64,000 bases of DNA from Nissolia schottii (taxonomy: Eukaryota; Streptophyta; Magnoliopsida; Fabales; Fabaceae): NCBI GenBank assembly GCA_003254905.1, contig QANU01006828.1:406430-470429 (forward strand), written 5' to 3'. Shown piece after piece: positions 34,926-46,800 of this stretch. The notes under the pieces are model-generated. The model was not told the DNA's origin. It ran no database searches and saw nothing but the letters and a program-made list of their open reading frames with translations. Every line of letters begins with the position of its first letter. Positions within the stretch are counted from its first letter, which is position 1. Position numbers and translations under genes: made by a program.

Positions 34926-35563
34926 CTCTGGGTTTCAAGCATCTTGGTTGGCCTCTTGAAAGAAATTTTGAGGTTGTAGCAACAAGCTCCTTGGTTGCCC
35001 TTGTGAAAGTAAGAATTTAAAAAGTGAAGACTATATCAGTTTATGTATGTATATTTTTAGTGCCTCAAAAGTGGGTTATTTGATAAGGGAGTAAATATTT
35101 CCAATCCTCACAAGTCAAGAATTGTCAAATTCTAAATCACAACACGAGATTCTTTTTGCATAATTTAGCAGCAGCACACTGCAGCTTGTAATGTAAAGTC
35201 TCTATAAGAAGCAAATGATTACTGAAATACAATGGGAAGTAGAAACAATTGAGTTTAGATCTTTACATTTAAAAGAACTTAATGGTTACCATAAGCTTCT
35301 TGGTTCCTGTTGTAAGGTTATCTTTCCCTCCTCGAGCACCGACAAAGTTTGATGAGTTTAGCTTGAGACAGTTTAAAGTACAATTATGAGAACCAATTTT
35401 TCCCCTTAAGTGTGGCTGATGAAGGAAGGGTTGTTGCGTTGGTAAAGGGAGTGAAAGGAAAAAGGAGAAGGGAGAAACAATTTGGCAATTTGGTGAGTAA
35501 TGCAAAAGTGATTATTCAAGATTGATTTTTAGCTCAAAAAAAGTAATTAAATTTTTTTAAAAA
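34926..35563. other. 3' flank of the CLC gene
   Basis: Likely 3' UTR for the first 200 to 300 bases, then AT-rich spacer up to the UGT pseudogene. No other gene is seen. Confidence 0.5.
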
Positions 35564-36194
35564 ATGTATGATCCCGGGGAACATGCCGTTGAGCGTGTGG
35601 AGAATGCCCGAGCCGGTTCTCGACAGGGAGGACCCTGCTTACTGGGACATGATGTATGCATGCAGCCACTTGCTCAAATCGAAGGGGATCATTGTTCAAA
35701 TTTAACATTTTTTCATAATGGAAAATGGTAAGTAAACAACAGTTTTGGACAATGACAATATGAACAAGAAGAAGAACATACAAATGAGGTGGGGCTCATG
35801 ATTTTTCCTCTCTTATAAATTGAATTGGTGCATTTTCTTATCAACGTTGTGCAATATGTTTACTAATAATAAGTCTATTTGTTACTTCAAAAATTATATT
35901 TAATGAAGTTTAAATTTAAAATTTCATGTATGTTATTCAAACTTTTCACCATTAGACCAATTATAGTTACTTAAACGATGATTTATTTCCACCATTTTAC
36001 TTTTGTTTAACGCATTAGTGACGTATGATTTTTTTAATTCACTTCTATTTTAGTATATTACTTACTCATTTAAGCCTTAATTTAACTTGGATGTACACTT
36101 CAATTCATTACTCCGTTCAAATTTGTTTTACATTAATATTTAACAAAAGGACTGATGTAAAATAAATTTCAACATTTTAAAAAAGGAGTGTTTG

Positions 36195-36700
36195 TGTAGG
36201 GTTAGGCTAATTTCGATCCTTGAAAGTGAAAGCATAAATCACCTTGATCTTTGAAATTTAAAAATTAGCTTTTTCATCCTTAAAAATGTAAGTTATAAGT
36301 TAATCATTTAGTTCATTATTATTTATATTTTTGTTGATTTATTACAATAAATGAGATTGTGACAAGAACAAGAGTTGTATATGAAATTGTAGTACTATTT
36401 GGGTTGAAAGTGTGGTTGTTGCAACACTTGAGATTAGCAATGTCAATTGATATCAAAGCTTCATTTGTAATTGCAGATATTCCTACAACCTCATTTGCAG
36501 TCTTAGGGGCTATTAGAATTACTTACAATGCTAATTATTACAGTCTCATTTAATATAATAAATCAGTAAAAATGCAATGATTCAGTAATGATGATAAATC
36601 AAATGACTAAGTTCATCTATGACTTACAATTTTAAAGATTAAAAAGTAAGTTTTGAATTTTAGTAACCAAACTAGCCGATAGTTTCAAGGACCAAAACGT
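36195..36700. mobile_element. Putative long inverted-repeat element in the UGT pseudogene
   Basis: About 100 bases at 36200-36310 match, on the other strand, about 100 bases at 36600-36700. Shared blocks are (C/G)ATCCTTGAAA or GGTCCTTGAAA at the ends and TTTTTxATCxTTAAAAxTGTAAG inside. Pairing is imperfect (roughly two thirds by eye). No target duplication could be fixed, so the class and exact ends are open. Confidence 0.45.
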
Positions 36701-36967
36701 GGAACAAACTGTTTAGTCTATAACTTTTCTCAATTCATGGTATAGAAACGGATAGTAAACATTGTTGTTTGTTATGGCCGGAGAAACAACCAAGTAGAAG
36801 CGTGGTGTACTTGTGTTTCGGAAGCCGTGGATCGTTCTCGGTGGCACAGTTGAAGGAGATCGCTGATGGGTGGAGAAGAGTGGACATAGGTTCTTGTGGG
36901 TTGTGAAAAGGCCTATTACACCAAGCAGGTTCATGATACAAAGAGTGGTGGTGATGGTGGTGATATC

Positions 36968-37007
36968 TGATAAGAAATTATATTTCTTTAATCTAATTTT
37001 TTTTAAG

Positions 37008-37047
<40 letters not shown>

Positions 37048-37329
37048 GAATATATTTATATTATTATTTTTTTATGACTTATAATATGTTAGATTAGTTT
37101 GGATTCGTAATAGATAATAATCCATTTATTTTTTATTGACTTTTAGGGTTTTATAAGAATCATTAGCCTATTATAAATATGTAAGGAAGGTTTTGGTCTC
37201 AACATACCAAAATCACTTTGCAATCTCATTTCCCATCTACGCTCAAGAATTTAAGTACGTTTTCACAGCTAATCTATTTTTTTATGATTTAACATGTCGT
37301 TGGGGTTATTGAATTAAGAATTTTTAACA
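36968..37329. mobile_element. Solo LTR, 362 bp, inside the UGT pseudogene
   Basis: The insert begins TGATAAGAA and ends TTTTTAACA, the TG...CA ends of an LTR. It is flanked by a perfect 5-bp duplication ATATC (36963-36967 and 37330-37334), as made by retroviral-type integrases. It contains a (TA)n run near 37013-37040 and a promoter-like TTATAAATATG. No internal retrotransposon sequence is present, so a full element probably collapsed by recombination between its LTRs. The flanking UGT sequence joins directly once the insert and one ATATC are ignored. Confidence 0.87.
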
Positions 37330-37765
37330 ATATCGACCTGGGTTCGGTGCTGCCAAGTAGGTTCATGGAGAGGACCAAAGAGAGGGGCATGGTGGTGGCG
37401 TCCTGGGCCCCTCAGGTGGAGGTGCTGAGTCGCGAATGGGTTGGCGGCATTGTGAGTCATTGTGGGTGGAACTCGGTGCTGGAAGGCATGGCGGCAGGGG
37501 TGCCGATGATTGCGTGGCCGCTATATGCGGAGCAACATGTTAACAAGAACGTGATGGTGGAAGAGATGAAGGTGGTTGTTGGGGAGGAGGGGGGGGTGAT
37601 GGTTTTGTGAATGGGGAGGAGGGTGAGGGAGATGATGGAGTCTGAGAGAGGGAGAGATTAGGGAGAGGAGTTCGAAGATTAAGGACATGGCTTTGGCTAC
37701 TGTTGGAGAATTTGGGTCATCCTCAAGAGCACTTGCCAAGTTGATTCAAACATGGAGTCATTGAT

Positions 37766-39752
37766 TAGCACCAATATGGGGATGTTCAAGTTTATTAGTG
37801 TGTTTGGCTCTGCATTCTAAGATTATGTTCTAAAATATCTTGTCAAGTAACTTGAGTAGTTGTATTTTAGATAAGTATGAAATGATAGTTGTGTGTGATA
37901 AGAGTTTTGACACGCTCAGAGTGGTAACTATAAGGTCTCTCTCACATTCAAATTAGTGTATGTATAATATGTGTATAAGAATATGATAGAATCTGCTATC
38001 TAATTACATCATGTCATGTGTGTCCTACTTAAAGCGTTTCAACTAAAAAATATGTGTTTAGTGGCGGTTGTTTAGAGGTGGTTAGCAACAACCGCCGTTA
38101 ATGCATTGATCAGAAGCACTTTCGGGCAATTCGCTGTAACCGCCATAATTGAATTGAAACTAACATCAGTTATGTGGCAGTTTCGGCGGTTTTGGGGCTT
38201 CCTCAGTAAAAATTGTGCGTCTCTCTCTCGAATCCTCATAACCCTCACTCTCAGACCAAAAACCTTCCTAAAAGAACCCTCTATCTCAAATCCTCTAAAC
38301 TCTCTCTCTCTCTCTCTCTCACGTGAGTCACTCCCCATCGTCTCCCTCACTCAACTGTGCTATTGGATTTGGTATCGTGTTCCTTCAATTGACCTCCATT
38401 GTCTCATCAATCACACTCATTGTTACCCACCATTTCACCATCACCGTCACTGATTTCCTGTTGTGTGAAAAGAGTGAAGGTTTAAAGGTTCAATTTTCGC
38501 TTGCTCATCTAATTATTTCAATCTAGGGTTTCTTTAATTCTGGTTTGACGGTTCAATTTCTACTTGCCCATTCAATCTTGTTTATTTTTTTTGCTTTCTG
38601 TTATAGCTTGCGGTAGTTAAGGTTGTGATTTTGGGCTATTTAGCAAGTAAAGATAAAAGTTATGTATCGTTTTTCCTCTGCATTACTCATCATTCTACTT
38701 CACGGGTTTCGTTCTCTTGGTTTTTTCTTCTAGCATTTCTTTCTTTATATTTCATTTGACTGACTGAACAGGTTCAGTTTCATTCACCCTTGAGTTCTCT
38801 ATGTTATATTGTCATATATTTGGTAATGCAAGTCATTGGAATCTCGAAGGTAGTTTTCTATTTGCAACTCCATATATGTTTGTTCTATGAACGATGATGC
38901 ATGCTTTATTTTGATACGGAATTGAAGTAAAGTTTCTTCATTTGGATTCTTGTTAGTAAATGTAGAGTTAATAAATAATTTCTCAAGACCCTCTAAAGGG
39001 CACTATGAGACATGCAAGTATAAGATGATCTAAAGTGTCAAATATATAATAAATAGGAGGAAAAATACCCCTTCAAGGTTGAGCATATTTTTAACATGGT
39101 TTGGTAGATTGCATAAAGCAATTATCAAAAGGATGGCAAAATGGCGAGTTCCTCATAATTGATTTTGGTGGTTACCAATGCGTATATGTATTCCTTGGAA
39201 TTACTATAAATTTGGATAGTTGATGAATAAATAAACTTGATATTTGATTCAGGCAATGAAACATGTGTATTTTCTCTTCAATAAATGTTGTTGTTCTAAA
39301 AAGTCATGCTCAGGTGTTGATGAGCGCATCTAATTAGAACTAGGTCGTTGGTTAAATAATAATGTCGGTGCTCTCACCATGAGCTTGTGTCAAATCTATT
39401 ACGTTATATAAACTATAATAGTCTATTTATTGCATTTTAATATCATGTACACATGTAAAATTTGGAAGCTCAAATTCTCTTATGGGCCAAGATGCTTATT
39501 CTACCTTATAAGCTAAGATTCTTGTAATTGAGTGATTAAATTGGGCCCATAGCGTTAGGCCGTCACCAATGTAGGCTAGGAATTCAAACCCACATCTTAG
39601 ATTTAATTCTTAAGGAGTTGAGAGTTAGCAATCAAACACGAAGGGAAGGCCTTCCTTCATCACATGATCGATATTGGTGGTGTGGGAGGAAGCGGTGGCA
39701 ACTGCCAGTTTCTACATTCAATTGACCGGTGAGAAAATTTCTTCAATGAAAC
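37766..39752. other. Intergenic region with possible CACTA-type fragment
   Basis: From about 38050 the sequence GTGGCGGTTG...AACAACCGCCGTTAATGC resembles the subterminal repeats of legume CACTA transposons, but a clean CACTA end and its partner were not found. A (CT)n run lies at about 38300-38320. Weak frames between 38072 and 38526 are not convincing genes. Confidence 0.35.
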
Positions 39753-39753
39753 A

Positions 39754-39780
39754 CTAGATTCTAACCCGCGCGACGAGCGG
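39754..39780 (-). mobile_element. Possible Helitron 3' end
   Basis: On the minus strand a short GC hairpin (CCGC...GCGG) is followed after eight bases by CTAG and then T, the layout of a Helitron 3' terminus. The element would extend towards higher coordinates. I could not find its TC 5' end with confidence, so this is only a signature. Confidence 0.35.
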
Positions 39781-39789
39781 AGTGATTTT

Positions 39790-40972
39790 AACATCTATAA
39801 TATAGCAAAAGAAAAGAAAAGAGTATCTTTATTAAATCTAAGTTAATTTTTGACTAACAAACACTTAAATGAGATATCCATGAAGTACATATATATATAT
39901 ATATATATATCCTAATGATAATTGTACATCATATTTAATATTATATTGTTCTAACTCAGATACAATGAAAGTTTGACAACACTCCGAGAAAAACATAGAT
40001 AATCTTAGTTCATCACACAACATTAAATACTAAACGTAGTATGTCGATGTTTAAGTCGTGGTTGTTTTTGGCATTGGAATGACTTTGATCCAAATCTGTA
40101 AATCAAATAACACATAGTAAAATTCCTTATATTTGGACCAAAAAACTTAACTACACAATGTTCAAATGAAACGTTGTCAATTCATATGTAAGTTGTTCGG
40201 AGTTTAATATACATATATATCCGACCTTTGATTTCATTTGATCTTCTAGTAGGTTGGTCAATGGAGTTTGTCATTGTTATGATCAACCACTGAGGGATTA
40301 ATCACGATTGGTTCATTGAATCATTAATAACTAAAGCTAATAGTAACAGATGCAATTGTATTGTTAATGGAGATTTTCAACTAAACTATATCATAGAATG
40401 CTATATTCTAAATACTAAACTATATCATAAAATACTATATTCTAACTGAGAGAGTAACTAAACTGTATTCTAAATAACTAAAAGGGGGTTTCCAATTCTA
40501 ATAAAACCTCATAGAATACTTACATTGTTTTGTCTTCTTGGTTCTCCCATTGAAACAATTGCAATTAACTAATCAGTCCACATCAAAATAATAAGTTCAC
40601 ATCAAAGGTAGATAGATCAAGATAGAAAAGCAAAATATTTGTTAGTAAATAGAATTAAATATTACATTTAAAATTAAATAAATAAAATAAAATAGAATTT
40701 TACATAAAAGAAATTAAATAAAAAAGATTCAATATGACTTGAATATTTATTTTTATTAAAAATTGATTTGAATTTTAATTATTAATGATCATATTTAGAA
40801 TAGATTATACAATATATGACATAATTAAAAATATGATTTGTTTTGAATTGAATTGAGTTTTAAAAAAATCAAATCAATTCTTACCAAATCCAATAAAATT
40901 TGATAAGAATTTTAAATTAAAAGAACCAAATCCCATAGAATTAATAATAAAATTATTTTGTATTCTTTAAAA
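39790..40972. other. AT-rich intergenic DNA
   Basis: No gene. There is an (AT)n run near 39888-39910, and a short sequence about ACTATATCATA(G/A)AATGCTATATTCTAA is repeated near 40385-40445. Confidence 0.45.
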
Positions 40973-40984
40973 CACAATACTATT

Positions 40985-41173
40985 ACCAACGGGGGGTTGG
41001 TCCAAGTGGTAAGCGGCTTAGTATCGCTTAAGCAAGGTCCCGAGTTCGAGACCTTGTGTACACAGTTATCCCCGTAATGAGACTCACCCGCCATAGCTAG
41101 GTGTGCAACCTGGGTCGACCCAGATTAGTCAGGGCTGAACCTTGGATATTGGTCAGGCAACCTAAAAAAAAAC
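40985..41173 (+). mobile_element. tRNA-derived SINE, plus-strand copy
   Basis: It starts in a G run followed by TTGGTCCAAGTGGTAAG, which contains a consensus pol III A box (TGGTCCAAGTGG), and a consensus B box GTTCGAGACC lies about 50 bases on. It ends GGCAACC followed by an A-rich tail. A perfect 12-bp direct repeat CACAATACTATT flanks it at 40973-40984 and 41174-41185. The body continues far beyond tRNA length and matches the copy at 14895-15099, so this is a retroposed SINE. Confidence 0.9.
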
Positions 41174-41185
41174 CACAATACTATT

Positions 41186-42362
41186 TAATAATATTAATTT
41201 AAAAATCAGATCAATTATAATATGAGATTAATTGTATCCATTGATCATGTAAAAATTTTTACATTGTTATTCAATCATGTGTTGTTATTTGAAAGGCTTT
41301 TTAAATAATGAAAAAAAAAGATTCAACTATTTTTATTCATGTTTTAACACACAATTAGATAACTATATGTAAAATTCGTTTACCTTGTTAGAGAAAAAAA
41401 AAAAAAAAAAGGTAGTCTGTTATAATATTGTGCTATTCTAAACATACCTTAACTGTGTAACCCAATTATCATACCTCACATAGGGCTCCATGGTTGTCAC
41501 TTCACCACAGAAGAAAACATGATAAAATAAAAAAATCCCTCCCCCCCTTTTAATCTCACTACTAAACTATATAAGCAAATTAAAAAATTCATTATGTAAA
41601 TAAAAAAAATGAATTGAATAAATCCCCACTTTCCCATGTTATCAAAAACAAAAAAAACCATTCCCCCTTCTTCTGGACTCTTTTCCTCCATCTGCCAACC
41701 ACGCATCAGTCTCTGTTCATAACTCTGAATCCTCCAAAGCTCTTCTTGTGCCACGAGATATGATCCCCCGTCCTCTCTTCTTGTTACTCTGTCGTTGGAA
41801 AAAAGAATTCTGGGAAGAATTTTAAGTATGAGTCTTTTTTAGCATTCAATGTAGCTCTTGGGAATGCTGACAAATTGGGCAGGCAATGTGAAAGGTTTTG
41901 AGTTGGGACATTGATAGGCTTCCGACTATTGTGGTGAAGGGAGAGCCTATTAGGTGCTCTATGAAGATTGAGCAATCTGAGACAGAGGTAATTTGATGAG
42001 GATTTTGAGTTTAATTGAAGTATGTTTGTCAATGGCTCTCTCTTTCTGTTTCTCTGTTTTGGGATTAGCTTTTGATGTTAGCAAGTTTGGTTTGGAACAA
42101 ACCCAGGGCGAGGCTAAGGATTATGGAAAAGAAGGTTCCCACAATTCAGAAAATAAAATTGTGCCTTTGGAGAATAATGATGAACTGATTGAGTAGCATG
42201 CATAGGTATATTCAGAGTATCAATGGAGTTAGTGGTTCATAATTTCTTTAATTTTTTAATAGAAAATCTAGAAGAAGAAACTCATGCACCTTATGTTATG
42301 AGTGGGTTTGTGTATTTTGACTTGGTTTGTTAATTGTCTTTTGATTTTCCTGTGTGCAGTGT
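41186..42362. other. Intergenic region with weak exon-like fragments
   Basis: Between about 41690 and 42200 the composition becomes more gene-like and short plus-strand frames end in SHNSENKIVPLENNDELIE. I cannot assign these to a family, and stops interrupt any joined reading. They may be relics of a gene split by the repeat that begins at 42368. Confidence 0.3.
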
Positions 42363-42367
42363 TCTAC

Positions 42368-43814
42368 TATTGAAAGCTTTTTACACTCTCGTCGTTTTAT
42401 ATAACCTTTTTTACAGCTTTCAAATCCTCAAGGGATTCAATTACAGTATAGTCGGGTATAGTCATATCCACAGGGAGTTGAATAAAGTCATTCTTGAGTT
42501 TGTTAATTAAAAAATAGAGTGAATGATTTGTAAATGGATTCTTAACATAAATACAGTAAATAAAAGATAAAATGACACCGAGTGAAAACCAGATAGGGAA
42601 CCTTGTTGGGAATTAACTCGTAATACAGTTTTCATATATCCATTACTCAATGCATATGAATTATCAATTCCATTGATTCTTCGTCACTAGTTCTTATCTT
42701 AATCATCTCTTTCAAGCATGAAAGATCACTCGATTCCTTTTATCATTTTGTCAATCTCTTGCACAAACTAACAAAGCAAACCGATTTATAGTTTCAGATG
42801 TTAAAATGATTAATAACCCTAACTCTATTTCTAGCAATTAGGACTATTAGATGATTTAATCTAGTTCCAAATTAATGAATGTAGTTCTCACTCACAAACA
42901 ATCAAGTTTCAAGTCATGCTTTAGGTAGCTAATCTAAAACAAGCATTAAACACAAGATTAAATCATGTAAATCATGGAATATAATAGATTCATACATAAA
43001 ACAGTTAAATGGATACAATCAAGCCATAATACTTGTCAAAATCCCAACAACAAGAGGATTATAAATCCATCTTACAATAGGAAATCAAAGAACAAGGTAA
43101 TGGACGTTCACCATGACACGCTTTCACGCCACCATGGTGAGTGTCGTCGTGCTCCTCGACCCTTCTTGGCTTCCTTCTCCAACTTCCTCTCGGTCTCTAA
43201 GCTCTAAACTCTCTTTTTTTGTCTTTTGTTCTAAATGGAAAATGGGAAAGAATTGAATGAATGCTCAAAGCCTCGGTTTTGGTCTCCTTTTATAGAGTTT
43301 TTTAGGTTCAGGCCGCTCAGCGGATTACAGGGGTCGCTGAGCGGCCTAGGCGGTTCAAGGATTGCTTCAACGTGAAGTTTCTTCAGCTTTAAGCAATTTT
43401 AGAGGCCGCTCAGCGAATTGGTCGGACGCTCAGCGGATTGGTCATGACAGCAGCTAGTAAAATCGCGATAACTTGGGCTACAAATTTCGGATTGAGGTGA
43501 TTCAAATCTCAATTAAAGCTAAGAGAAAGATCTACAACTTTGTAGTTGACATCAAATTGATATTCACTCTCCATCATGGTGCAAAATCAGTGGCAAAGTC
43601 GGTGCTAATTCCGGCTGCATAGCTCTTTTGATTCATGCCTCTAATCTATATGGGAAATTGACAAGAATTGCGTTAATTCACAATATTTGTATCCTACTCT
43701 CTTAAAACTACTAAATTCATACAAAAGTGGGGAAATTGGATAATGAATTCATTTTAAACTATGCAGATAAATGTCATTTTAACCTATGAAAACACCAAAA
43801 TATAACACTTATCA
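42368..43814 (-). mobile_element. LTR-like repeat, about 1.4 kb, with GC-rich palindromes
   Basis: Read on the minus strand, it starts TGATAAGTGTTATATTTTGG, a start I know from long plant LTR-type repeats, and near its other end carries CTCCCTGTGGATATGACTAT, also typical of them. TCTAC lies at both borders (42363-42367 and 43815-43819), fitting a 5-bp duplication, but the distal end is not a clean CA. The interior holds a perfect 12-bp palindrome arm pair, GGCCGCTCAGCG at 43311-43322 and its complement at 43335-43346, plus two more CGCTCAGCG-like copies near 43404-43435. No pol or gag frame is present. Confidence 0.55.
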
Positions 43815-43819
43815 TCTAC

Positions 43820-46800
43820 CAAGGAAGGTGATCTCTAAAATAAGGCTGAGAATGTTGATGAAATGATGTTGGATATCTGATTGGAAAAATAGAGAAGATA
43901 GACCGATAAATGAGGTGAGACTTACACTCCTAACATTATTAATTTTTTAGTTGCCATTAACTCATTGTTATGATTGGAAAGAGTTGTTGCTTTGATGTTG
44001 TCTGTTGATTACTGTACTTCAATAATACATTATACATTATCTTTCTTATATGGAAATCCATCAAAACCCAATGTCTAAAGGATGTTAAGAGTAAAATCCT
44101 TTAAAACATCTTGCTCCAAGAACTGTTTCTTCGGTCCGAGATCCTCATTTTATATGTGTAAAGGAGGTTCATGGATAAATATATGTACAATGGCATGTGC
44201 TAATGCTGAATTAAAAAGATTCAAGAGAGAACAGCAACCAAGAATGAGAGAGAAATATGAAAGATTTTATTGTATTCTCTGCTAATGTTATTGCAATTTA
44301 GTAGAATATATGTATAATAGTGCTAGTTTGTGCTTTCATTAGTTTATTCAATTCAAATATGATCTTACATGTTGGCTTGAAACCAATTTGCATTTGTTTT
44401 ATAATATCAAGCTCAAGGCAAATAAACAGTGAGATATAGAAGGGGTAGAAACAAATATCAGAAAACATCATAAAAGACCAAAGGATTGGAAGCAAACTAT
44501 GAAAGATAGGAAGTGCTAATTGTCACTTTTGGTTGCATGCAACAATTGTTTCAATGGGTTTAACTCTTTTGTTAATTGGCTTGGTTCAATTTAATCCACC
44601 ATATTTCCCCCAGATTATTTTTGTGTTCATGTTTATAATTGTCGCATATGAAATTGGATCTCTTTTTAAACTTTCAACAAAGGATAAAGCTTTTTCTTAT
44701 TCTAAGAGATTTCTGTTGCTTTGAGTCCCAGTGTTATTTCGATTAGATTTTTAACCTTCAAATTAACTTGCTTTCCTTATTCCATGTGGAATTTCTAGTA
44801 AGTATGAATTTCACTTTGTATTTTTTTTGGAGGTGAAAGTATTCTCTTTTAGCATGTCATCTTAAGTTCAAACCTTTTGGTGTTTCATATGGAATATTTT
44901 TAATTTTACTTTCTTTCTATAGTATCTTTGTCTTTCTTCATGGTTGAACTTTATGGTTCTCGGACGGCTTCCTCTCTATCTGTCTGAGTGAGCTAAAAGG
45001 GGTAAGAACATAAAAGTGGTTAATAAAATATAGAACTTAGAAAAACAATACTCTCTTGGCTTCACTCTAACTATCGGTTCACTCTAACATGCTCATGGGA
45101 AGAAAACAAATTTGTACCTCAAGTTTGTGTTTTGCTGTTTGGTTTTCTGCTGATTGAAACTTGAACTGTTTATTCATCTCCCTTGCTCATTTCTTGGTAA
45201 TAAGGTTTAGACCAAACATATAATTAATTAGTTTATCAAAGATGAGAGAGATGTGGTTGAAATTAAGTATTTAATAAGGTGAAGTATTATGTTCATTATA
45301 TCCCTAATCACTATTTGTATGATGTTATTCTATTTTTTTCTTGATCTTTTGACACTACATTTAAAATTGGATGGACTGCAACAAAAACAATGAAATAAAA
45401 TCAATATATTAGGATTAATTGTTTTAGTGGCTTTGTTCCTTTGACCATGCTCCCAGGATGCAAAAGAATTAGTACCTCAAGTTTTTGTTTTGTTGATTGG
45501 TTCTCTGCTGCTTGTATTCGGAATTGTTTCTTTGGTTCATTTGCTCATTGCTTGGTAATAAGGTGCAGGCCAAACATATAATTAATTAGTTTATCCAAGA
45601 TAACAGAGAGGAGGTTGAAATTAAGTTTTTAATAACTAATAAGAGTTTGTTAATTTTGAACCATTATAGTAATGATTTCATTAATGATCTTCGCTTCTAA
45701 ATTTGATTTATTTGGCTGATTTATCGTCATGCCAATTGACTCTTTATGTGATGCTAGTTGAAGCATATCCCTTTGAGGATCAGGATAACCCCAAAGAATA
45801 GGGGGATGAAAATAATTTAGGTATTTTAGCATCCCTTCAAATACTGATTTTCATGTTGTTTTTAATGTTATTACTTAATTTTTTTTCCTTATCTTGATAC
45901 CGTGTATGCCTTGTCTCTGGTACATTGAGAAGTATAACTTTGTATTGTATTTTTTTTTTCAATTCTTGTGGACCAATATGTTAATGAATATAATAAATTC
46001 AAAAGGTGGATCCTTTTGTTTTAAAAAAATGCAGAGACTACATTTTTCAAAAAACCTACCCTTTTAAATCAATTGCTTATGTGAACTCAGTTAGATTTTG
46101 TCAATGCATATTGCAAATACCTATCAAGTTTTTGTGACATTTTTTTTATATAGATATGAACCTATCCTTTCAATTTTTTGTGATTCTTTGTAACTTTGTA
46201 TCTTCATGAGCTGAATTGTGCTTATTTTAGAGTGAAGCCAAGAGAGTACTTTTGAGCCTTTGTTAAGAAAGCTATTTCTTCGAGTAGGGTGTATGAATAT
46301 CCTTAGACTGCTACAAAAATAAACAAATGTAGTCAATAAAGAATGTCTTTCACCATACAATGAATGAATTAACAAATGTACTATCTAGTAGATATAGTTG
46401 AAGCTTTAAGTTATAAAGCTTAAATTAATTAATGGGAGAACATGAAAGGCTTAATAAGAGGTTGTCTGAGTTTAAAAAATGTGTATGACTATATGCTTAA
46501 TAAGAGTCTGAAACTAACCTTGAAACAAATCACATGCAAACAAAAAGGGAAAATTTTGAAGAACTTGATTGTAGAACAATGATCTCAGTAGAACATATTT
46601 CTCCCTCGCTCTTTTTTTTTCCAAGAAACCAAACAGGATAACTAAATTTGCAGTGCTTCATCTTCATCTTCAACTGTTCCTTCAACATTTTGATCTCCAT
46701 CGGCCTGTTACAGCAAGGTGCGTCTTTAAACTTCTTTCATTTGAAATCAAAGATCTCAAGTAGAGCAAAGAAGGGAATGTTTAGATAGAGGGTTAAATTA

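Larger units (their letters stand above)
35564..37765 (+). pseudogene. UGT88-like glycosyltransferase pseudogene
   Basis: Three blocks are collinear with the intact UGT at 47270-49186. Block 35569-35702 matches the exon 1 part encoding [20 protein letters not shown] and its continuation. Block 36700-36962 matches the end of the intron and the start of exon 2 (ETDSKHCC...[15 protein letters not shown]). Block 37335-37765 matches the rest of exon 2, including a complete 44-residue PSPG box ending in AEQ. The first two thirds of exon 1 and its 3' end are missing. A base loss after ADG shifts the frame, an LTR insertion at 36968-37329 splits exon 2, and small deletions follow the PSPG box. An inverted-repeat element fills most of the remaining intron. 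It cannot encode a working enzyme and is a decayed copy of the intact gene about 10 kb to the right. Confidence 0.92.

Noticed and set aside
38040..38110. CACTA transposon end
   Set aside because: The GCGGTTG/CAACCGC subterminal pattern fits, but no CACTA terminus, 3-bp duplication or partner end could be placed, so it is only mentioned in the region entry.
40991..41065. A tRNA gene, suggested by good A and B boxes
   Set aside because: The unit runs to about 190 bases with an A-rich tail and a 12-bp target duplication, and a second copy exists at 14895-15099. It is a SINE and does not fold as a complete tRNA.
44533..44724. Hydrophobic plus-strand frame that could be a small membrane protein
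   Set aside because: It starts at a TTG, has no ATG with a sensible context, and lies in repeat-rich DNA. AT-rich DNA readily yields hydrophobic frames.
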